64,000 nucleotides of DNA from an uncultured Mycoplasmatota bacterium (GTDB lineage: Bacteria > Bacillota_I > Bacilli_A > Izemoplasmatales > Izemoplasmataceae), in NCBI GenBank assembly GCA_913056275.1, contig CAJXLP010000001.1, positions 1 to 64,000 of the forward strand, given 5' to 3'. Shown here one piece after another: positions 58,651-64,000 of this stretch (its first letter is position 1; the number at the start of each line of letters is the position of its first letter). A model generated the notes under the pieces. That model was not told the origin of the DNA. It worked only from the letters and a program-made list of their open reading frames with translations, and searched no databases. The position numbers and the translations under genes are program-made.

Positions 58651-59514
58651 TTAAAGGGTTTTTTTATATTTGTTTTTATCTAGGAAGTGGGATAAGTAAG
58701 CGAGTGTAAACCCACTGATGAACACTCCGATGGCAAGACTGATAAATCCTCCAGATCCCTCTAGGGACTCTGGCCATATTTGGTAGATTGACCCAATTAA
58801 TAATCCGATAATCGCAAAATAAGTTATTTGGTAGAAACGCTTTAGTAAGTATGTAATCAAGCGGGTGGCGCCAATTAATCCTAAGACCATGCCCCCAAAT
58901 AGAACTATGAGAATTGGAATGTTAAAGGTGGATAAGGCATTTACGAAGGTCGGGTACATGCCAATGGCAAGTTGAATCATCGACCCAGATACCCCTGGAA
59001 CAATCGCCGTGGCACTGGCGACAAATCCAGTGATGAATATCAAGAAACTATTGCCCAGTGTAAGCGTCGTAATCGGATTCGCATCGATGTCGGTATTCAC
59101 GATGAGATTCAGTCCCACTAAAAATCCAACACTCAGAATAAACGCAACGGCAGTCCCAAGTGTAAAGCGCTTTTCGTCACGTTCAGTCGTCTTTTTAATG
59201 ATAATCGGAAGACTTCCAACAATTAGTCCCATAAAAAATATACGCATTAAAGCCGGGTAGTTTTCTAGCAAGGATTCCATGAGTCCTGCGAGGGTAAAAA
59301 GGGCTAAGAAGTTTCCTCCATACAGCGTGAGTAAAAAGATTAAAGAGGCGAGCCATTCGGGTTTTCTGCGGATGACTGCATCCACACTAAGTACGAGGCG
59401 GTCATAGACTTTTATAATGACGGCCACAGTCCCCGATGAGACCCCCGGAATTATCGCCGCAATCCCCATGAAATACCCACCGAGTAACAGCTTCCAGTCG
59501 AATCTAGGCTTCAT
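58651..59514 (-). CDS. DUF368 undecaprenyl-phosphate translocase (PopT-like)
   Basis: This 287-residue membrane protein has two repeats with the motif IIPGVSSGTVAVI and IVPGVSGSMIQLAIG, the DUF368 signature. DUF368 (PopT) proteins return undecaprenyl phosphate to the inner leaflet for wall polymer synthesis, which fits an anionic-polymer producer. The start is set at MKPRFDW (59514) by TCGAGG upstream; the longer N-terminal MKSLFQ form lacks a ribosome site. It overlaps the end of the SOUL gene. Confidence 0.9.
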   Translation of the reverse strand: MKPRFDWKLLLGGYFMGIAAIIPGVSSGTVAVIIKVYDRLVLSVDAVIRRKPEWLASLIFLLTLYGGNFLALFTLAGLMESLLENYPALMRIFFMGLIVGSLPIIIKKTTERDEKRFTLGTAVAFILSVGFLVGLNLIVNTDIDANPITTLTLGNSFLIFITGFVASATAIVPGVSGSMIQLAIGMYPTFVNALSTFNIPILIVLFGGMVLGLIGATRLITYLLKRFYQITYFAIIGLLIGSIYQIWPESLEGSGGFISLAIGVFISGFTLAYLSHFLDKNKYKKTL

Positions 59515-60016
59515 CCGGTGCCTCGATTGGAATAATGATTTCATTGCGTCTTAAGAGTCCCGGTGTCATCGGCGCATTGTAGCGCGCGATGAAAGGGTCT
59601 TGCCTGGGGGTGTATCCGTGGTTTGTCATCCATGCTTTAAGCATCGCTTCTTGCGTTGAAAGTTTGGTTTCTGTTGAGCGGCCACTAAAGCGAACGACCG
59701 CCGCGACTTGCCAGTCGTATTCTTTGATTGTTTCTTGATCGTCTAGAGGTTGGGGCGCGTCACTGGCTTTGACCATGTCAATGGGTAACACGAACTCCAT
59801 GGTCTGCGCCTTCGTATCATTGATCACCGGAATTGTCATCGGCATTTTTTTAGCGGCTTGATTGCGCCCGCTTATAAATGAAAATAGCCGACCAAATCCA
59901 CTGCCCCTAAGCGTAGAGTCTGATGTGGCCACACTGACAAATGGTTGGTAGCGTCTGAGTTCATACGCGCCATCTTTTTTTAGTACGGTAAATGTTGGTT
60001 CTTGATATTTCGCCAT
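59504..60016 (-). CDS. SOUL-family heme-binding protein
   Basis: This 170-residue protein matches the SOUL/HBP family: EPTFTVLKKDGAYELRRYQPFV near the N-terminus, then KKMPMTIPV and DPFIARYNAPMTPGLLRRNEI. Family members bind heme or porphyrin. There is no signal peptide. The start is ATG at 60016 with AAGGTGAT upstream; the longer form adds three residues without support. It overlaps DUF368 by 11 bases in one operon. Confidence 0.9.
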   Translation of the reverse strand: MAKYQEPTFTVLKKDGAYELRRYQPFVSVATSDSTLRGSGFGRLFSFISGRNQAAKKMPMTIPVINDTKAQTMEFVLPIDMVKASDAPQPLDDQETIKEYDWQVAAVVRFSGRSTETKLSTQEAMLKAWMTNHGYTPRQDPFIARYNAPMTPGLLRRNEIIIPIEAPDEA

Positions 60017-60072
60017 ATTTATCACCTTAAGGTATTATACCGCAGGTTACTTTTTTTACATGATTTGTTCAT

Positions 60073-60099
60073 AAAAAAACAAGGTGCAATCACCTTGTT
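60073..60099 (-). terminator. intrinsic terminator of tRNA-Ser
   Basis: Stem AACAAGGTG/CACCTTGTT with a four-base loop and seven T on the minus strand. Confidence 0.92.
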
Positions 60100-60109
60100 A
60101 TAAATATGA

Positions 60110-60200
60110 TGGCGGAGCAGGAGAGATTCGAACTCTCGCGCCGGTTTCCCGACCTATGCCCTTAGCAGGGGCACCTCTTCAGCCTCTTGAGTACTGCTCC
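60110..60200 (-). tRNA. tRNA-Ser (anticodon GCT)
   Basis: Class II tRNA: acceptor GGAGCAG/CTGCTCC, anticodon stem TGCCC/GGGCA around CTGCTAA, a long extra arm, T arm GAGTTCGAATCTC and encoded CCA. It reads AGC and AGU. Confidence 0.97.
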
Positions 60201-60213
60201 TTGTAGCTTAAAT

Positions 60214-60242
60214 AGTTTAGTATATTTAAGCATGCGTGTCAA
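60214..60242 (-). promoter_or_regulatory. promoter of tRNA-Ser
   Basis: TTGACA (60242-60237), 17 bases, TAAACT (60219-60214) on the minus strand, overlapping the end of the tex gene. Confidence 0.85.
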
Positions 60243-60246
60243 TTGC

Positions 60247-62421
60247 CTAAAGGCCAACCTTTTCTTTGACCATCGAGAGCTGAAGACGGTTGCGTTTCAA
60301 GTCCACATCAACCACATAGACATCGACAATTTGACCCACTTTTACAACATCCAAGGGATGTTTAACAAAGCGATTGGCGAGCATTGAAATATGCACCAAG
60401 CCATCGGTTTTGACCCCGCAATCCACAAAGGCGCCAAAGTCGACGATGTTGCGGATGGTCCCTTGCAGTTGATCACCTTTTTTTAAGTCTTCTAAATGCT
60501 TGATGCCTTTTTTTAGTAACGGTTGTGGTAAGTCATCACGCGCGTCTCTTAACGGACGTTTTAAACTATCGATGATGTCTTGCATCGTCAATGGACCAAC
60601 CCCACACCGGTCGGCTAAATCATTCAGTGAAAACGCGTCGATTGATGCACGCATTTTGGGTGTGCCTAAATCATCGATCTGGCAGCCAATGATGGTTAAC
60701 AACGTTTCAGTCGCTGGATAACTTTCCGGGTGAATCCCAGTTTGGTCAAGGGGATTTTTACCCCCTGTAATCCGTAAAAAACCAATCGCTTGTTCGTACG
60801 ATTTAGGACCGATTCCTTTCACTTTTTTCAACGCTTTGCGCGAGGTATACGCCCCGATTTCATCACGCATGGCCACTAAATTTTCTGCCATTTTCATCGA
60901 TAATCCAGCCACGTATGTTAAAAGTGGTGCACTCGCGGTATTCACATTCACGCCCACTTGGTTCACCGCACTTTCTACGACGTCAGTCAGTGAGTTTGAT
61001 AGTTTCGAAACAGTCACGTCATGTTGATACTGACCAACCCCTAAACTTTTCGGGTCAATTTTGACGAGTTCTGAAAGTGGGTCTTGCAAACGTCTCGCGA
61101 TGCTAATGGCACTGCGTTCTTCAACGTTTAAATCTGGAAACTCTGATTGGGCGAGCGGTGACGCAGAATATACACTCGCACCAGCTTCTGACACAATGGC
61201 ATACGAGACATCGAGTTTGAATGACTCGATTAATTCACCGATAAATGTTTCGGTTTCTCTTGATGCAGTCCCATTCCCAATGGCAATCGTATCTACATCG
61301 TGTTTTTTAATTAAATCTTGAATGGTTTTTTGGGCGGCTTGAATGCGAGAAGGTGGAACGTCTTCCCCTTTAAATTTTTGGTGCGGGTAGATGACATTTT
61401 TTTCCAGTAAGCGGCCCAATGGATCGACCACTGCGACTTTACACCCTGTGCGAAATGCTGGGTCTACACCAAGGATAGTCTGAGTTTTTAATGGGGGTTG
61501 CATCAATAACTGATAGAGGTTTTCCCCGAACACATGAATCGCTTGAGTTTCCGCACTTTCTGCGAGTGCACTACGGATTTCACGTTCAATGGATGGTTTA
61601 ATTAATCGTTTGTAACCGTCTTTAAGTGCACCCACAAGATGCGGACGGGCTGGACTTTCTGTAGGTGCAATCAATCGTGCTTCCATGGTTTTAAGTAACT
61701 GTGCATCATCGACGGTAATGGACACGGTCAAGACTTTTTCTTTTTCCCCGCGATTGATCGCTAGTACACGAAAAGGCTTCAATGATTTGAGTGAGGCATC
61801 GTATGCATAGTAATCACGGTAGACTTCTTTGTCATCGACCGCGGTCTTTTTCTTCTTGATGACGATCCGTCCGGTCTGTTCAAAAAAGCGCCGGGTGGCT
61901 GTTCGGTTTTCTGGGTGGTCACTGTACGTCTCGGCAATGATATCCTTTGCGCCTTGTAAAGCCTCTTCCGGTGTCTTAACTTCGTCGGTCATATACGTCT
62001 TTAAAGTTGGTTCAACCGGCTCATCTGGGAGCGTTAATAGCCATTTAGCGAGGGGGTCTAATCCTTTTTTAATGGCTTCGGTCGCTTTCGTTTTTTTCTT
62101 TTCTTTAAACGGTCGGTACAAGTCCTCGACTTCGACAAGTTTAGTCGCACTGTGAATCGATTTTTCTAAATCGTCCGTCAGCATTCCGCGTTCTTCGATG
62201 AGTCGAATGACATCACTTTTGCGGTCTTCGAGTTTTTTCTTTGCGTCATAGACGCTGGCAATCTCACGAATCGTTGTTTCATCCAAATCACCGGTTTGTT
62301 CTTTTCGGTAGCGCGCAATAAAAGGGACCGTGTTGTCCTCTAAGAGAGTCAGCACGGTCGCAATGGTTTTAGCAGGCAGTTTCAGTTGGGTTTTTAAGCT
62401 GTCAATTAAGGCAGTATCCAT
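60247..62421 (-). CDS. tex: Tex-family RNA-binding protein
   Basis: This 724-residue protein has the Tex layout: N-terminal helical Tex domain, YqgF/RNase H-like fold near 325-420 (LGVDPAFRTGCKVAVVD), helix-hairpin-helix modules near 490-560 (KALKKVKGIGPKSYEQAIGFLRI), and a C-terminal S1 domain with IVDFGAFVDCGVKTDGLVH. Tex proteins bind nucleic acid and affect transcription. TTAGGAG precedes the ATG. It follows the thioredoxin-like gene by eight bases. Confidence 0.96.
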   Translation of the reverse strand: MDTALIDSLKTQLKLPAKTIATVLTLLEDNTVPFIARYRKEQTGDLDETTIREIASVYDAKKKLEDRKSDVIRLIEERGMLTDDLEKSIHSATKLVEVEDLYRPFKEKKKTKATEAIKKGLDPLAKWLLTLPDEPVEPTLKTYMTDEVKTPEEALQGAKDIIAETYSDHPENRTATRRFFEQTGRIVIKKKKTAVDDKEVYRDYYAYDASLKSLKPFRVLAINRGEKEKVLTVSITVDDAQLLKTMEARLIAPTESPARPHLVGALKDGYKRLIKPSIEREIRSALAESAETQAIHVFGENLYQLLMQPPLKTQTILGVDPAFRTGCKVAVVDPLGRLLEKNVIYPHQKFKGEDVPPSRIQAAQKTIQDLIKKHDVDTIAIGNGTASRETETFIGELIESFKLDVSYAIVSEAGASVYSASPLAQSEFPDLNVEERSAISIARRLQDPLSELVKIDPKSLGVGQYQHDVTVSKLSNSLTDVVESAVNQVGVNVNTASAPLLTYVAGLSMKMAENLVAMRDEIGAYTSRKALKKVKGIGPKSYEQAIGFLRITGGKNPLDQTGIHPESYPATETLLTIIGCQIDDLGTPKMRASIDAFSLNDLADRCGVGPLTMQDIIDSLKRPLRDARDDLPQPLLKKGIKHLEDLKKGDQLQGTIRNIVDFGAFVDCGVKTDGLVHISMLANRFVKHPLDVVKVGQIVDVYVVDVDLKRNRLQLSMVKEKVGL

Positions 62422-62429
62422 TCAGTCTC

Positions 62430-62879
62430 CTAAGGGGCAAAGGTGCCAGCGTTAAAGTCATTAATCATCGCAATAATTGGATCTGGTCCGACTCTTTGAT
62501 CGATGACCTCTCCGTCTAAATAAATGGTCACTGTTGGGGTCCCTGTAATACTCACTGGCGCAAATTGATTGGAGGCGCGTAAATCTGCATCGTTCACATC
62601 AGCCAGTAAGACTGGAATGTCACTGGGATTGCTGGAAGCAAACCCTAAAATGTCATCTTGAATTTGTTGGCAAAAGCTGCAACTTTCCGAGTAATGATAC
62701 AGCACCATGTATCCCTCACTGGGGACTTGCGTAGAATACGTCAACCAGTTTTCTACGTGGACCATTTCCGGGTCATCATAATCGTATGATTCACTGAATA
62801 AATTCACGAGTCCTAAGACCCCGATTAAGCCGACAAACAGCGCGGCAAGTATTAAAATCCAATTGGGTGTTCTACTCAT
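62430..62879 (-). CDS. membrane-anchored thioredoxin-like protein
   Basis: This 149-residue protein has a membrane anchor at the N-terminus (about 7-27) and a thioredoxin fold outside with CxxC in ESCSFCQQI and cis-proline GTPTVTIY. The start is MSRTPN at 62879 with GGAG six bases before it. It is next to a lipoprotein with the same kind of fold, so the two may act together on extracytoplasmic disulfides. It shares an operon with tex. Confidence 0.85.
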   Translation of the reverse strand: MSRTPNWILILAALFVGLIGVLGLVNLFSESYDYDDPEMVHVENWLTYSTQVPSEGYMVLYHYSESCSFCQQIQDDILGFASSNPSDIPVLLADVNDADLRASNQFAPVSITGTPTVTIYLDGEVIDQRVGPDPIIAMINDFNAGTFAP

Positions 62880-63315
62880 TGGTTTCTCCTTCAACTAACG
62901 CCCAGTCAAATGCGCCAGTTTCCATGTTTTCTAACATTTCTAAAATGGGTTGAGCGGCAAATACTTGATACGTGATTTCGCCGTCTTGTACGAAAAATAC
63001 GGTCGGTTGACGGTTCACGCTTAACGGGCGAATCCCCATTGCAGTCCGTTCATTCACTAAGATGAGTTCAACGTCATCGGTATTCGTTTTCCCGTACTCA
63101 AAGAGTGCCGTATTGACAATTTGACAGCCCGCACAATCAGTGCCAAAGAAGTCACGGTTATAATAATACACCATCGTGATTGAATCGGTTGTTCCGGTCG
63201 TTTCTAATTCACTCCAATCAGTAATTGAAGGAAAGTCATCATACGTATAATCCCCGTATTGATTTGCTCCACACCCGGCGATTAAAAGAATGAGTAATAG
63301 GCTAAGTCGTTTCAC
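62872..63315 (-). CDS. lipoprotein with a thioredoxin-like CxxC domain (GTG start)
   Basis: This 147-residue protein has a lipobox LLIAGC at about 10-15, giving an anchored exported protein, and a thioredoxin-like domain with CAGC in GTDCAGCQIV. The cis-proline equivalent is RQPTVFFV. The start is GTG at 63315, with GGTGGTG upstream, and it overlaps acpS by 14 bases. The membrane-anchored CxxC protein follows with an eight-base overlap. Confidence 0.83.
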   Translation of the reverse strand: MKRLSLLLILLIAGCGANQYGDYTYDDFPSITDWSELETTGTTDSITMVYYYNRDFFGTDCAGCQIVNTALFEYGKTNTDDVELILVNERTAMGIRPLSVNRQPTVFFVQDGEITYQVFAAQPILEMLENMETGAFDWALVEGETNE

Positions 63316-63652
63316 CGGTCACCACCACTACGACGTAATGATCACTATGGGACAGGGAAATGAGTAACGCATCATCTGGTCGATACGAACTCACAATATA
63401 CGGACTTCCATCGTCACGGTTTAAGATCGATACATCTTTAAATTGGACGTGTGATTGAAACGTTTGATAGGCTTTTTTATAGGCTTCTTTGCCCGCAAAC
63501 CGGCCCGCCAAATATTCGGCTTTTCGCGTATCACTTTGAAACGCTCGATAGACCGTCAGTTCAGCGTCCGATAAGATGCGATGAACCAAGGCATCAGTCG
63601 GTGATTGAAACCGTGCGAGTTCTTCAATATCAACGCCGAGTATGGGTCGCAT
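63302..63652 (-). CDS. acpS: holo-acyl-carrier-protein synthase
   Basis: This 116-residue enzyme transfers the phosphopantetheine arm of CoA to acyl carrier protein. Seen: LGVDIEELARF at 5-15, FAGKEAYKKAY with the Mg2+-binding glutamate, and ISLSHSDHYVVVVV at the C-terminus. GGAGGG precedes the ATG. It overlaps the end of whiA by 23 bases. Confidence 0.95.
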   Translation of the reverse strand: MRPILGVDIEELARFQSPTDALVHRILSDAELTVYRAFQSDTRKAEYLAGRFAGKEAYKKAYQTFQSHVQFKDVSILNRDDGSPYIVSSYRPDDALLISLSHSDHYVVVVVTGETT

Positions 63653-64000
63653 GATAGCCCTCCATCGCTTCTTTAGCGAGTGCTTCTATTTGCCGAAACC
63701 GGTGATTCAGTCCCGACTTTGAAATGCGCTTGTGATAATCGTTTTCCGCTTTCATGGAAAGCTCAATTAACGATAAATCCGGATATTTCTTGCGCAGAGA
63801 AATCGCTTCAATTAAACCCGATGGCAACGTCTCAACATCCCCAATATTTTCTAAAATGGCAATGTTTTTGAGTTGCTTATCCGCTGCTAAAATGGTTTTG
63901 TTTTGGTTGGCGAGTTCGATATTCATGACACGGGTAATCGAGTTGTAGAAATCGCGTTTAATGCGTTCGTCTTCAAACGTGAAGAGGGCATTTCTCGCCC
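63630..64000 (-). CDS. whiA: WhiA, C-terminal part (gene runs off the right edge)
   Basis: The visible 122 residues are the C-terminal helix-turn-helix part of WhiA: RIKRDFYNSITRVMNIELANQNKT is shared with WhiA proteins, followed by LPSGLIEAISLRKKYPDLSLIELS and a helical end. The open frame continues to the window edge, so the ATG near 63926 is internal and not a start. WhiA is a conserved monoderm DNA-binding protein linked to cell division and chromosome segregation. acpS follows with an overlap. Confidence 0.93.
   Translation of the reverse strand, partial: ARNALFTFEDERIKRDFYNSITRVMNIELANQNKTILAADKQLKNIAILENIGDVETLPSGLIEAISLRKKYPDLSLIELSMKAENDYHKRISKSGLNHRFRQIEALAKEAMEGYHATHTRR

Noticed and set aside
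1-64000. CRISPR arrays, insertion sequences, prophage or integrase genes
   Set aside because: No spaced direct repeats, transposases or phage genes were seen on either strand.

Overview
The window is a gene-dense stretch of a bacterial chromosome with about 70 protein genes, most on the minus strand. It has no insertion sequences, phage genes, CRISPR array or rRNA, and no intergenic gap above about 130 bases. The gene set points to a Firmicutes-type (monoderm) bacterium: WhiA, HrcA/CIRCE control of a small heat-shock protein, DegV, an LtaS-like sulfatase, YtxK next to acetate kinase, DUF1700 with PadR, and a SwrC-like RND pump. The compact style and the heliorhodopsins fit a Mollicutes-related lineage such as the Izemoplasma/Haloplasma/Acholeplasma group. 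That placement is inference. TGA ends many genes and the tRNA-Trp anticodon is CCA, so the genetic code is standard.

Layout. 0-5.3 kb: a probable potassium transporter fragment, a split chromate transporter, clpB, hsp20 behind a perfect CIRCE operator, and a ZIP metal transporter. 5.2-9 kb: oxidative pentose phosphate genes gnd-zwf with a cyclase-family hydrolase and a GntR/UTRA regulator that has a NagR/DasR-like operator upstream. 9-15.7 kb: small regulators, mgtE, an esterase, a split DUF318 permease, a GNAT acetyltransferase and tsaC/Sua5. 15.7-22.4 kb: two parallel minus-strand blocks, each ordered RlmCD methyltransferase, then a roughly 200-residue protein, then heliorhodopsin, with a plus-strand polyprenyl synthase (ispA) between them. 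22.4-31.5 kb: a TetR-controlled ABC-2 exporter, uvrB, and an RND pump with its own TetR. 31.5-41.8 kb: pyk, pfkA, a compact dnaE, an exported protein, ackA, ytxK, yidD and metK. 42.8-43.2 kb: a tRNA cluster (His, Gln, Leu, Gly). 43-50 kb: an LtaS-like enzyme, DegV, hemolysin III, and an odd operon of a trypsin-like protease, a glutamate formimidoyltransferase-like protein and a GT8 glycosyltransferase; then tRNA-Trp. 50-54.3 kb: copper ATPase, thioredoxin-like protein, methylglyoxal synthase and a third heliorhodopsin. 54.3-64 kb: SDR/YbjQ/membrane proteins, PadR-DUF1700-M48, a DUF368 lipid-carrier translocase, a SOUL protein, tRNA-Ser, tex, two extracytoplasmic thioredoxin-like proteins, acpS and the end of whiA.

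The main discoveries are three intact heliorhodopsins, each with the retinal lysine, the glutamate counterion and both buried histidines, and no retinal-synthesis gene in the window. Two of them lie at the ends of matching RlmCD-X-heliorhodopsin blocks. A second signal is a recurrent leaderless promoter design, an extended -10 of the form TGN-TATAAT placed exactly six bases before the start codon. It is seen at chrA, ispA, the second rlmCD, uvrB and a tetR gene. Several clear regulator operators were also read directly: CIRCE, TetR, PadR and GntR types.
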